Assembly: GCA_039881045.1 (NCBI GenBank)
Contig: JAYWVB010000078.1
Location: forward strand, 1-64,000
Length of the DNA stretch: 64,000 nucleotides
Reading direction: 5' to 3'
From: Chaetomium olivaceum
Lineage: Eukaryota; Ascomycota; Sordariomycetes; Sordariales; Chaetomiaceae
In this document: piece by piece, positions 34,655 to 45,909 of the stretch
How positions within the stretch are numbered: the stretch's first letter is position 1
Layout of the letters: every line of letters begins with the position of its first letter
Position numbers and translations under genes: made by a program
The notes under the pieces: generated by a model
What the model saw: only the letters and a program-made list of their open reading frames with translations
What the model was told of the DNA's origin: nothing
The model's database searches: none

Positions 34655-35774
34655 ATGGCGCGGAGTGATGACTATCAAGCCGTCCCTCTCGACGACAATA
34701 AGCCATCCGAGGCCAGTACCTGGGACACACGATCGAGCTCAGATGAGGCGTACAGAATACAGGAAAGACGAAAGACAGCCAACCACTGGCTGTGGATCGG
34801 ACACATCGCTTTGCTCGCCATCTCAACAACCCTCTTCACCCTCTCCATTTGCATCAGATATGCGCGGCCCTCCAGTTTGGCCGTCACCACACAATATTCC
34901 ACCTATTGTAAGCCTTGCCGGTGATAACCCCTCATAAAGACCTACCACCCACTAATCGACACCAATGCAGCCCCCGCCGCATCTATCGTACAATACGACA
35001 CACACAGATACAACCTGACCCCCAACATGGACTGGTCACCCTACGTAGGCAAGGGTCCCAAGGTCGACGAAGCATGGGAGCAAATCTCCCGAGGCAAGCC
35101 ATCCCCATCCCCGTACCCGACCAACCCACCAGCCCCCAAATAACACTCCCCAATACACACCCTAATAAACACTCCCCAATAAACACTCCCCACTAACACC
35201 GGCGACGAAACACAGTGGGCGACATGTCCATAACCCTCGAAGAAGTCAACAAGCTCGGTCTCTCCCCGAACTCGCTCAAGATCACCGACCCCAAGACGGG
35301 GAAAGTCGGCTACCGCGCGGCCATCGAGGTCTTCCACCAGCTGCACTGCCTCAACCTGCTGCGGCAGTTCTCCTACAAGGAGTACTACGCCACGGACGGC
35401 GGGGACATCGACGCGCCGGCCGCGGATGTAAGGGGGCATGTTGGTATGTTTGTTATCTTTTTCTTTCTTCTCGCTTATTATGGTTGTGCTGGGTAGTGTG
35501 TAGGGGGGGATGGTTGTGGTGGTGCTGGTGCACCGGGTGGGGGTTTGAGGGTTGAGGCTAACGTGATGGTGTTGTGGTAGATCACTGCATCGAGACGCTG
35601 CGCATGAATCTGATGTGCCAGGTGGACATTGGGGTGTTTACCTTCAAGGTGTACCCGGAGTTGGGGGATGATGATCCGTGGCCGGACTTTTCGACGCTGC
35701 ACACGTGCAGGAACTTTGATGGGATCCGGGACTGGGCGCGAGGCAGGGCCGTGACGTGGGATGATAATGCGTGA
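34655..35774 (+). CDS. UstYa-family (DUF3328) protein, oxidative RiPP/peptide-tailoring type
   Basis: 265 residues. A cytosolic tail of about 44 residues precedes one membrane helix (HWLWIGHIALLAISTTLFTL) and a lumenal domain with both family motifs: FHQLHCLNLLR (residues 165-175; HxxHC) and DHCIETLRMNLMCQVD (202-217; HCxxxLRxxxMC). In ustiloxin, asperipin and related clusters UstYa proteins carry out oxidative cyclisation or hydroxylation of the peptide. Exons: 34655-34907, 34971-35093, 35216-35443 and 35581-35774. Intron 2 starts with GC (GCAAGC) instead of GT; only this donor keeps ISR-VGDMSITLEEVNKLG in frame. Intron lengths are 63, 122 and 137. Confidence 0.92.
35141..35198 (+). repeat. 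Short tandem AACACTCCCC/AATA repeats inside UstYa intron 2
   Basis: Four ACTCCCCAATA-like units lie in the GC-AG intron between 35141 and 35198; noncoding. Confidence 0.7.
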
Positions 35775-35965
35775 GGGGTGTGATGTGGATGAGATAGTGT
35801 ATGTATTATGATTGAATGTAAATATGTAAATGGAAATACCCGGACGGGGCGAAGGATTCGAGGATCTTAGTGTGTGATCCGGTGTTGTATATTACCTTAT
35901 GGTTTGCGCCGGTAATGCCCATCAGCCTCCCCAACGCCGCGCCATACAAAAGAAAACAAGAAAAG

Positions 35966-37331
35966 TCAATGTCCCTGCTGGTACCCTTCATAAACAGGAG
36001 ACGGCTTTTCTATCGATTGAAGCTGTGAAGCCTGCTGCTGGCTCCAGTTCCTCCTCTCGGCGGTTCCGCTTTTGGTGTTGGCATCAGCATCATCGTCATG
36101 ACCGCTATTATTTGCGACAACCCTCCACCCATGACTTCCAGCTGTCGAACCGCTCATCATAAGGTGGTTCGCGCCCAAAGGATTACAGCGGGCAGTGCCG
36201 ATGGTGATGGTGGCGCTGGTAGTAGTAGCGGTGGCCGGCACATCGTTGTCGCGTCGGAACGACTTAAAAAGGTGCCGCATCATGGGAATGGACGCGGCCA
36301 TTACTGTGAGGGAGGACTCGCTGAAGCCCCAAATGACCAAGGGAAGAGCGTTGTCTGTTTACAGGGAGGCCGGATGGTTAGGCATTTCCAGGGAAAATGA
36401 GTGGGGAGAGGAGGGGCCTACAGCTGAAGTCCCCGCTGTAGAGGACTGGGGGGATGGTGGTCATTTTGACTACAGAAGAGATCCCGGCGCTGGGGAGGTT
36501 CGTTAATAGCCGTTAACTGAAAGGAGAGACAGAGGGGCTACTCACAACACACCCATGCTCATGGCTATAGCCGCACCAATCTTTTCTCTGTTGTACATGT
36601 CGAATCTGAGCAGGAGTCTCCAAGGGAGGAGAGCAAGTGAAAAGTCACATAACGCCGAGCAAGCTGAAGGGTTCACACGTTAGTTGTAAACAGAAAAGGT
36701 TGGTTGGAAGGGGAGACCGACATCCGAAAAACATGCTGGTGTTGACCGTGACGGAAATTGGCCAGCATTCACCCGGGATCGTCGGATTCCATGTCTTGGC
36801 CGGAGGGTTGCATGATGTCCAGAAGAACACCGAGCTACTGTAGTGTGTGACATTGAGGAGGGTTAAGATCCCAATGATGTACCATTTCATCCAACCATCG
36901 GTCAGTCTGAGTAGGGTAAGGCCGAAAGATGTTTTGCTACAGGCCACTGCGAGGACGGAGGAGAAACCGGAGATGTTACTATGGATGCCGAGGCGAAGGA
37001 GGTTCTCAACCGGCAGCTCGTTAAAGGGCAGGCCGAATCCGAGACGACTGTTTGCTGTCGATGTCGAACAGCTGACAAGGAGCATAACCTTGAAACTACA
37101 AATTAGATACGTACGAGTCGGGCTTGATCGTTGAGCACCTCAGCACCCCCGGAAAGACCATACCCAGGACACAACGATCAGATAATCGTCCCACCATAAC
37201 CGCCTACGACGGCTGACTTTGCTGTAGAGTCGAAGACTGAGGAAAAGACCCGATAGCGCCGTCATAACCCATATTACGGATAAGGCGGTTACTCCGTGTG
37301 GGTTGGTCGCGAGGTCAACGTAAACAACCAT
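35966..37331 (-). CDS. Pth11-like / rhodopsin-domain integral membrane protein without CFEM
   Basis: Five exons: 37164-37331, 36722-37088, 36546-36663, 36422-36489 and 35966-36354; 369 residues. Seven hydrophobic segments carry family features: WWDDYLIVVSW after helix 2, LRLTDGWMKWYIIGIL, KTWNPTIPGECWP in the second loop, SALCDFSLALLPW, NREKIGAAIAMSMGV and LPLVIWGFSESSLTVMAASI. The tail is Ser/Thr/Asp-rich. Donor 2 is GTCGGT, weaker than usual. Such proteins are common beside fungal accessory and secreted-peptide loci, but their ligands are rarely known. It converges on the UstYa gene (191 bases between stops). Confidence 0.85.
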
Positions 37332-38247
37332 CCTTGTCGGCTCGATGGGGGGGCGGCGGGTCCGACAGAGCCGAGAGTTACCTGACCAGGGGGGGAGCTG
37401 TTGCAGCGGCTGACATGGGTGGTGCCCGTGATGCCATCGGTCATGGTCGTTCCGTCGTGTCGTTTGCCATCAAGCTCCGCAAGCCTGTCCTTGTGTGGTT
37501 ATCGTGAAGAACTTCAAGGTCGGAAAACTTGGCTGCGCGAATTCGACAAAGGGGGTCGTTGACGTGGATGAACTCTGACCGTGTCTGAGCGGGACCGGCC
37601 GACCGGGGAAATGGGAATTGGCTAATTTTGGCGAAGCCAGACAGGGCCCACCAGGATATGAAGAGCGCTCGGGCGCTCTGACTGGTTGCATTCCCCAACG
37701 GCTTTCTCATCACACGACAGCCGTCGGCGTGGCTGGGTAGGGCGGACCCTATTTCTGGTCGCGCGTGCGTGCCATGGGCGTCTCACCGGTCTCTTATTCG
37801 TACTGGGATTGTTGACAGTCAAAATAAACCAAAAAAGCGAAAACAAAGACGTCCATAATTTAAGAATGAGCGAGACCAAATGTACAGAATAACGTCCGGG
37901 GCCTGAATTGACATTGCCTGGTGTTCCAGAGATTGACATGAGGAGAAATGTGGTGCGCATTAATTATATCCATTCGGGCATAGCACTGTACGTACGCGGT
38001 ACTAGGAGGGGCATCAACATTCAGGGCATAATCCTAATTCAACGGCGTCCGAGCTAACATCAACCTACAACTTACCCGTATGGGCAAGTCAAGCGATTCC
38101 AAATGCCTCGTCTTCTGTAGGCGAGCCCGCCGCCTTGAAGGCCCCGAGAACGTCAACAATCTCCCTTCCCTTCTTCCACAACATCTCTTCGCAACCCGGA
38201 AAAAAAACCTCCAGTCCCCACCATCACGGCGACACGATGCCAGACAC
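37332..38247. other. Intergenic
   Basis: 916 bases upstream of the Pth11-like gene and downstream of the pectate lyase gene; no supported feature. Confidence 0.4.
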
Positions 38248-39508
38248 TTAGAACGACAGAGTGGCGCCGCTGTTAGCGGTGCTACTCTTGGCGCTAGCCG
38301 AGCCGACGACGCTGTACTCGTACGGGACCGAGAGGGTGCCGGCGGGGGCGTCGTTGGTCGAGCCGCCGAGGTCGACGTCGTTGACGGCGGCCTTGCCGTC
38401 GATGTCGGAGTCGAGCGAGGTGATGGCCCGCTTGGTGTTGACAAAGGTGCTCGACTCGACCAGCACGATGGCGCCCATGCGGGTGTTGATGCCCGAGGTG
38501 GTGATGGTGTCGAAGTAGTTGCTGGAGAGGTTGGACAAGTTGGTTAGTCTGGGACGACTCATGTGCAGGGTGTGCGAGTTCGAGTTGTGGGTGCGTGGGC
38601 ATGGCATGGCATGGCGACTTACTTGTAGATGTGAGCGGTGCCGAACCGGATTGAGGGCGTGCGGCTGTTGATGTTGGTCCACTTGTTGTTGGCATAAGTG
38701 ACATGGAGCTTGCCCGTGTCCTCGTCGGCGTTGCTGTCGGAGTGGCCGACAAGCGAAGCCTTCCACTGTTTTGGTTTTGATTTGGTCAGCCGTTTGATAC
38801 TGACTTTGTACTAATCAGTGCATTCAGACTTACGTGGTCATGGAAGTGGGTGTTCGAAACGGTGATGTAGTCACCGGCGTGGGTAATGTCCAGAAGGCCG
38901 TCATAGTAGTCCTTGTCTACGCTGAGGTCACCGCTGATATCGAGATGATCGAGCCAAATGTTGCTGGCCTCCTGGACAGCAAGGCAATCGCCGCCCTTGA
39001 CCTTGCTAAGCTTCAGGTTGCGGACGATGACGTTGTTGGCCTCCTTGATAGTGATGCCGACACCGGTGATGGCTATGATGGTGGCTTGTCAGCAAGGTTG
39101 TGGCCAGGCGTCGCGGCTCTCAGAGGGACAATCTTACATGCACCAGCCTTTCCGAGAAGGCTCGTGTTAGCACCAACTTTCACGGAGCCGGTGCCGGTGA
39201 TGCTGCCAGAAACCAAGACGATCTTCTTGGCGTCACCCTTGACAGCAGCGGTAAGGTCAGCGAGGCTGGAAACGGTTGTGGTCGTGCCACCCGCGCCGCC
39301 CGTTGTACTATCGGAGCCCGGTATTAGTGGGCATGGGGCAACGGCATGGAGGAGATGGGAATGGAATCAAAACTCACCCGCCGTTGGTGGAAGCATAGCC
39401 AATGTCACACTTGTCTTCAGGGCTGGCACGCTTGAAGACGGGGTGAGTGGGCGTGGCGGCAACAAAGCCCGCCAGCGTGGCGATAGTGGCGGTGAAGAGG
39501 AACTTCAT
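38248..39508 (-). CDS. Secreted pectate lyase, polysaccharide lyase family 1
   Basis: Cleaves polygalacturonate by beta-elimination with calcium. A signal peptide (MKFLFTATIATLAGFVAA) and a dibasic-like pro-site (HPVFKRAS) precede the right-handed beta-helix. Diagnostic segments are VIVRNLKLSKVKGGDCLAVQ, NIWLDHLDISGDLSVDKDYY (WxDHxD), DGLLDITHAGDYITVSNTHF and LVGHSDSNADEDTGKLHVTY, then RTPSIRFGTAHIYNN with the catalytic-region Arg. Exons: 39378-39508, 39138-39307, 38834-39072, 38623-38765 and 38248-38521; 318 residues with no frame problem. A TATAAA on the minus strand at 39607-39612 lies about 100 bases upstream. Confidence 0.93.
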
Positions 39509-39606
39509 AGTCGTTTATGCTTCTCTGAGCCGTCCTAGAAGGTCTTGTAGGAATGTGTGTTGGTGATGCGAAATCCAACATGATACTTCAAGGGCAGCTT
39601 CGCCAG

Positions 39607-39612
39607 TTTATA
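39607..39612 (-). promoter_or_regulatory. TATA box of the pectate lyase gene
   Basis: TATAAA on the minus strand about 100 bases upstream of the start codon. Confidence 0.5.
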
Positions 39613-40867
39613 TCCATCATCCTTGCACCGAGTTCTTCTTACCTAGTACCTAGGTGGTAGCCAGGTGTCTAAGCTGACGCTCAACGGTCGCGGACGAATG
39701 TCGAAGGAATTCTACACGAATGAGAACGCGCTCTCTGGGAAATTGGAGTACAGGAGATGTCTCCACAGGACTTGACACCATCTTAGTGACCAAGTATGTT
39801 ACCTTGGCCTTGGGGGGGTTTGTTGGGAGCAACCTCATCTCCGGAGATCAGTGGTGGGACTCGCACGATTGGTGACATACCTACCCTTGCCCGGCAGCCG
39901 TATGCATATTTGCGGAGCCCCCGCCTCTACAGGGGCCGGCCATTTCTTCCGACTAAGGCAGGGAGCGTCGGGGAAGTTAGGCCGTTGACTTAGCTGTGGT
40001 GATTGCCTTTGGATTCCCGGAAGTGCTGATGCCGCCGCCCCCTTGGAGTGATGCGGGACATGGGAACCTGAAACGAAACAACTTGATTGTGGCAAGGGTT
40101 TTCGACTTCAGGTGGCCCGAGACCGAGGTACCAATGATGATCTTTCCCCATGGATGATGACCGCCGCCCCATGCCCCATGGGGAAGCCTGGGTCCCTAGG
40201 CACGTGTCTGGTATGTACGCAACCGCCATGTAATTCTCCACCAATGGCGCTGAAGAGAGCCGTTGAGACTTGAACGTTGACAGAGTCTCAAATACTCATT
40301 CATGCAACTTCAAGCAAGCTTTCGACTTCTTGGTCCTCACCCTTTTCAGCATGGTTTTGAATAATTGGTGCATTGGACTACGCCCGCATCAATTATATTA
40401 CTTTTTCAAGCGTGCTGAAGGAGCGCCGTGACTCCGCGGCCGTTTTGTGGATAATGTCGTGACTGTGGTGGTTTATGATTGTTCCGGCGCAGAAATCCGA
40501 CTGGGTATGTGGGAATCAGTAAGACACCAGTATGGGCCCGAGTGATGAATCGTCTGATCCTGTTCAATCATACCCACCAACGGGATATCTTTAGCACAGA
40601 TGAAAACCTCCAATATCCGCACTTCTGCTCTTGGTACAGCTTCTCGCCACCTTATCGGCGTGGCCCTGACCCTCGTAATTTCACTGGCCACATACACGCG
40701 GTCACTGGGAAGTGGACATATCTTAATACAAGTCCATTGCCTCTTATTTTCTCCCTTTAGTATTTCGGTGCCTACCCATCACTGCCATCGACATCCACCG
40801 AACCGTGGCAGCACCAAAAACACGCCATACGTTGTCTGGATTTATCGCCAATACTCCAGCTGTGAAC
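39613..40867. other. Divergent intergenic region PL1 / AA16-like
   Basis: 1.25 kb between divergent secreted-enzyme genes. A near-palindrome ACCTAGTACCTAGGT lies at 39641-39655. No gene supported. Confidence 0.45.
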
Positions 40868-41717
40868 ATGGCCGCTGCTCTCGTTAGGCTCATCACGGCC
40901 GCCACCGCGGCGGCAGTCGTGCTTGGCCACGCCGTTGTGGAAGTCCCTACACCCCGTCGTGTAAGTGCCCTCAGTGATGTTGCGCGGTATGGAGCATAGG
41001 CAGGCCAAGATGATTGACACATTCAATCCACAGGCCGGTTCTTCCTACACAGAACGTTGCGGTAACGCTTATGCTGAGTTCATGGAGACGGGTGAGCACA
41101 TCTCCCGTTATAAGTTCCTCACCGCGACGTCCATGTGCAGATGGCTAACTGAGGCTGCAGATAAAGCTGGCCCCATCGAGAACGGAGTCGAAAAGGCCGG
41201 TTCAGAGATAGGCTGCAACCCTTATCTCTGCCGTGGCTACCAGTATGAGGATAATACCGCCACAGAATACAAGCTGGGCCAAGTCATCGACTTCCACGTT
41301 AACCTAGTTGCTGGACATCGCCCTGGCTATGCAGTAAGTAGCAGCGACATTAGCCTGTCAAACGTGCCGCGTGCCCGTTACTGATCTAGATTTTTGTACA
41401 AGAACGTGTCCATAGTTGATCTAGAAGCGAATAAGATCATCGGCACTCCCTTGCGGTCCTGGGATACTTGGCCAAATGCCACGGCAACGACGCCTCGGTC
41501 AGACAGTTAGTAGAAGGCCTTTTTCCTTGTGTGTACCCAGTTTGGGCTTTCGGTTTACAGGCTAACAACACTATTAGTCGACTTCAATGTAACTATTCCC
41601 AGTACGCTTGGTGCGGCTTGCGACACGGGCGGCAAGTGCGCCATCCAGTGGTACTGGTATGCCATCAGAAACGCACAGACGTATGAGAGTTGTGTCGACT
41701 TTTACGTCACTCCCTGA
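40868..41717 (+). CDS. Secreted AA16-like lytic polysaccharide monooxygenase
   Basis: Five exons: 40868-40960, 41034-41091, 41161-41333, 41403-41505 and 41578-41717; 188 residues. The signal peptide ends before His21 (VLG-HAVVEVPTPR), which would be the N-terminal copper ligand. Further features are the Cys-rich GCNPYLCRGYQYED, the strands YKLGQVIDFHVNLVAGHRPG (candidate second His) and NVSIVDLEANKIIGTPL, and the end CAIQWYWYAIRNAQTYESC. This order matches fungal chitin-binding-type-4/AA16 LPMOs, which act on cellulose. An upstream in-frame ATG at 40805 is rejected because it would bury the signal peptide. Donor 4 (GTTAGT) is slightly weak. Confidence 0.78.
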
Positions 41718-43594
41718 GGGCCTGGCTGAGAAAAGTTCCCATGGCATTAGGAGTGGCTGTGATGTTCGGGTGGAGAGGAGTGGAGAGGAGAGTTGTGAGA
41801 CATTGGAGCCCCGGGGCTAGATAGTGATGGGCCTAATCAGAGGGCACCGATGCCTGATGTAGAACAGAATCTCTTAGGCATAAGTTGAAACGCTTATCGC
41901 TTTGGGAGTGCTACCGTTCTGGCGAGGGCATTCGAACTACCCCTTGGTGATCCACAGACCCAACACGTAGGTAGCGACTTTGCAAGTGAGTATCGGTCTC
42001 AGCTGTCTCATATTTGGATATCTGTGTTCCGCATGTGCACCGTAAAGCTTACCCATGTGATTCTCGCCCCTCGGTTCACATAAACCACCCGACAATATCG
42101 AGAACCACTCCTTCCAACAGGTGTGTACCCAAAGCAACACAGCGTAGGTATTTATCTATCTTTGATGCTCGGATTTAAGATACTTGTCGGAACTCCATTT
42201 ACGTGAGATTGTTTCGGCAGGGCATTATTCGACGGAGCTAAGAAAAGTCCCGAGGTGTTCAGGACACTTTAGGGGTCGATACCCTGGGTTAGGCCATCCC
42301 TCCTTTCATCATCATGATCTTCAGCTAGCCGCGTTTAGTACCACCTCGCCGGCTGGTACCGAGAGTGCGACCTACCGCCCGCCTGGTAATCACAACTACC
42401 GACAAAGATTGGACTACGGATGCGGCGCGCCTGAATGGGACCATGCACTTCCACTACCGCACCGCGACAGCCCCCTGCACCAAAGTTGAAGGACCAATAC
42501 CGGTTTGGTTGTTAATCCGATGAGTGGTTGCCATTGATACTTCTCTGAATGCTGTATATACCGGCTTCTTCATTGAGGAGAGCAGTCACATGGGAAGGAA
42601 ACATCGGGATCGTGGTTACGAAGGAGGAATAAGTGTGGGTGACCTACATTGAAAACCTTAAGGCTGTACCCGTAAATCCTAGACAGGCGGCTTGACGACT
42701 AGCTTGAGAGTAAGAAGTCCTTTGATATAAATTAAGCCACAACTGTTTGTTCAATGTATCGGCTTTCGTGGGCGTGGAGCAGCGGATTGCCTGGATGAAG
42801 CCCACGGGGGACGCACCGTCACGCGCGCCATCGCTTGCTCATCCATTCCTTTTACGGCCTCATCATCTATCATCACCAGACAAATGAGGAAATGCCCCAT
42901 ACCCAACTGATGGGGTGGTTCCGGCTGGCCGGCACCGTCATTCGGCGCTCGATGGGGTCCGGGGGTGGTCCCCCGTTTGTCGGCACGGAGGCCGGCCCAG
43001 CCACGGCATCACTGGCTGTCAAAAAAGCCAAAGGGCCGAATTCAGAGTCCCAAAAGTCGAGACGGACATCAGGGGGGCCAATAGCAAGGAGTTGGATTGA
43101 CCCACTCTCCAGCGGCTATATTAATTTATCAGGCCGGTAGGTGACGGTCCGTCAAGCACGGGTTGGGTGCTCGCTAGCCTAACCAAGATAGTGCTTCTGG
43201 GTGGTTTGATCGTCATGGGCAAGGGTTATTACACGCGGGGGAGCGCTCACCCCGCAAGGGTTAACTTTACATGTTCGTTCTCGATTTTGGGACTGTCTAT
43301 CTTGCCTGGTTTTGGCTGGCAGGATGGGCTGCCGTAGATGCTGCCTTGTTCGGGCCGTCGGGGACGTGATGGTTCTTCACCCGAGAAACTCGGCGCGTGT
43401 GGGAGAAGATGTTGCATGGGCACTACTTCATTGCTGTTCCTGGCGCAGGTTTGATTAAATCGATCGTCACCAAGGCAGTAGCTAATATCTCGCCCGTCTT
43501 CCCCACGCCGGATTTCGGAACTTGGCGTCCCAAGTATACCGTCTAGCGTTACCCTTGGCTCTGAGGGAAGCCGGGAAACCTAGGAACGGTGAGG
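41718..43594. other. Intergenic between two LPMO genes
   Basis: About 1.9 kb with no supported gene. A short frame ending at 42523 reads protein-like (RLNGTMHFHYRTATAPCTKV) but has no start or partner exon. Confidence 0.4.
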
Positions 43595-43600
43595 TATATA
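43595..43600 (+). promoter_or_regulatory. TATA box of the second AA9 gene
   Basis: TATATA within GGTATATAAG, 119-124 bases upstream of the ATG at 43719. Confidence 0.55.
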
Positions 43601-43718
43601 AGTAAACATCATTCAGTCCCGGCCCTGGTATACTTCCTTTGTATCTGTAGTCAAACTCACTCCATCTGAGCTATCATCTCTTAACACCATCCTTGATCAC
43701 TTGCCACCTGTGTTCAAT

Positions 43719-44969
43719 ATGAAGTCCTCTATCATTCAGACCGTCGTGGCCGCGGCCTCTGTGGCCTCGGCTCACACCATTATGCAAGCTGTGAACGGCT
43801 TGGAAATGGGCAAGGGCATCTATATGCCGGACAATGACAACACGGTATAGCTCCTCCCTCCCTTTGCACTAAACACATCTGCCGCCGACTCTCGAGGTAA
43901 CTTCGCGGAGAGACTGACTCAATCTTGTCTTTAGCCCATTCAAGATGTGTCGACCGACTCCATTGCTTGCAGTGGTTCGCCGGTGAAGAAATGGAGGAGC
44001 TCCTCAGATGTCATCGAGGTGAAAGCGGGATCGCAGGTGACGGGACTGTGGCTCCACGAACTTGGCAGTATGTGCTTAAACGCTAGCATTTAAACAGGTC
44101 TTGGGCACGGGCGAGCTAATCTGTCGGTATAGGCACCGGACCGGATGAGTACACGGACAACAAGGTCATTGCCTCGAGTCACCATGTACGAAGTTCCACT
44201 TCTTTCCCTCTTGGGGACACTAGTACTGATATTGCGCCTCACTAGGGACCCGTAATGGCCTACCTTAAGAAGGTCGATGATGCCACCAACAACCCGGGCG
44301 CGGGCCCTGGGGACGGCTGGTTCAAGATCAGCGAAGTGGGCTACGAGAACAGTGTGTCACTTCCGCTTCCCACTCAGATAGCGTCTTGCTAACGAAGTTG
44401 CCTCCCGTCAGAGGTGTGGGGTGTCGACAAGTTGGTATGTTTGCATTATTCCCATGTTCGCAACGCGCCTTCTAACACTCTCCTAGATCCAGGACGAGGG
44501 TATCCAGACGGTTACTATCCCCGAGTGCATCGAGGACGGCGACTACCTCCTGCGCTTTGAGCTTATCGCTCTCCACTCCGCCTCTGCGCCCTTGGGTGCT
44601 CAGTTCTACGTAAATGACCCCCAACCCCCCGTTCGCGACTTGCCTAAGAAACATACGGCTAACATGATTTATCTACGCAGCTCTCATGCGCCCAAATCCG
44701 GGTCTCTGGCGGCACTGCCAGCAAGAAGCCCGAGACTGTCTCCTTCCCTGGAGCCTACTCCGTACGTTTCTCTCCCTCCGCGGCATGAAGTGATTTGTCA
44801 AACTAACAGTTTGTAGAACCAAGACCCGGGCATCCTGGTCCAGATTTGGGAGAACGACCAGCCGTTCCCGGCCAGCTACACTGTTCCTGGTAGGTTGGAT
44901 CTTAAACGGTGAAAGGAAAAGCACCCGCTAACAGAAGCAACAACAGGTCCCGCGGTTTTCACGTGCTAG
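43719..44969 (+). CDS. Secreted AA9 lytic polysaccharide monooxygenase, nine exons
   Basis: 246 residues. The signal peptide (MKSSIIQTVVAAASVASA) ends before His19, the first copper ligand; the second is His104 (SSHHGPVMAYLKKVDDATN); axial Tyr188 and Gln186 lie in LGAQFYLSCAQIRVSGG. The product ends PFPASYTVPGPAVFTC with no binding module. Exons: 43719-43844, 43935-44067, 44133-44185, 44246-44351, 44412-44434 (23 bases), 44487-44609, 44681-44761, 44817-44889 and 44947-44969. All introns are GT-AG and the sum is in frame. It is far more intron-dense than the AA9 gene at 5 kb, so the two belong to different AA9 branches rather than a recent duplication. Confidence 0.93.
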
Positions 44970-45739
44970 AGCCAGGAGGTTGGTTCCGGTCTATCAACGC
45001 GTACATTCCGAGCTGAACAGTACCATGAGGTTAAGGATGATCGAATTCTGCTTGAGCCGTATTAGCAAATGTATGTACCGTACCCAAACGCGGGAATATG
45101 GTAGCCAACTGTTGTCCGTGAATAATTCACGCGCGCACTGTTATTGTTTATCGAAAGGTGATTGTTGTGAGTAACGGAATGAGATTGGCGGAAAAAGAAA
45201 ACAGAGGGATAGCAATGCCTATGCCTTTGCGGGAGGGGCGGACGTTCTCCGGAAGAACTGAGTTTGAGGAACACCCAGACGTTATCAACGACTTGTCCCA
45301 GACTCCCTCCTAGATATGGAAGATATTTACATTCACGAAGCCAGTAAATATCTGCGAGTCGGGGACTAAAGTGGAAGAGGAATATATTACAGATGTGAAG
45401 AGAGATAGATGTATGGTCAGCAACCACAGTCACGAGGTGTTCAAACCCACAGCCTCCCGGCCACTCCAGACTACGACATTTGTAGGTATGCAGTGAAGAT
45501 CGAAATCAAGTGACGCTTCGGACTAGCCGGTCCACGTTGTATTCAAGTTGTCGTTGTGGCGGTGTTGTCGGCTTGCAGCGAATAACAGCCTTAGTGCATG
45601 GCGTATGCAGGGGGTGTAAGCAGCGTACTCGGCGCTGGGCAAAATCGCGTATTGAGAAACATAAGCAGCGTATAGAGATTGGGTAACCGAACAATTGGAA
45701 TAGAGTCATTATTTGCTCAACGATATGGAATTTGGAGAG
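44970..45739. other. Intergenic
   Basis: 770 bases with no supported gene between the AA9 gene and the cupin promoter. Confidence 0.4.
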
Positions 45740-45746
45740 TATAAAA
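45740..45746 (+). promoter_or_regulatory. TATA box of the cupin gene
   Basis: TATAAAA 164-170 bases upstream of the ATG at 45910. Confidence 0.5.
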
Positions 45747-45909
45747 CAGTCGATACCGCCCTTAGGAGAGAGAAGTAACATCACACTGGCAGCCACCAAG
45801 CCTTCACAGCTCGAAATCTCATATTATTCGTTCACAAAGTACGAGAAGGACCTTAGCCTACTATCCCCATACTTAACACCACGGTTCCCAAGCCAGTTCA
45901 GTTGTCAAG

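Noticed and set aside
35094..35116. GT donor at CCGTACCC inside UstYa intron 2 as an alternative to the GC donor
   Set aside because: It would add GKPSPSP and put the next exon out of frame, losing the conserved VGDMSITLEE and HxxHC segment.
42330..42523. Protein-like tail RLNGTMHFHYRTATAPCTKV ending at a stop
   Set aside because: No start, no upstream partner exon and no recognised family; could be chance or a small relic.
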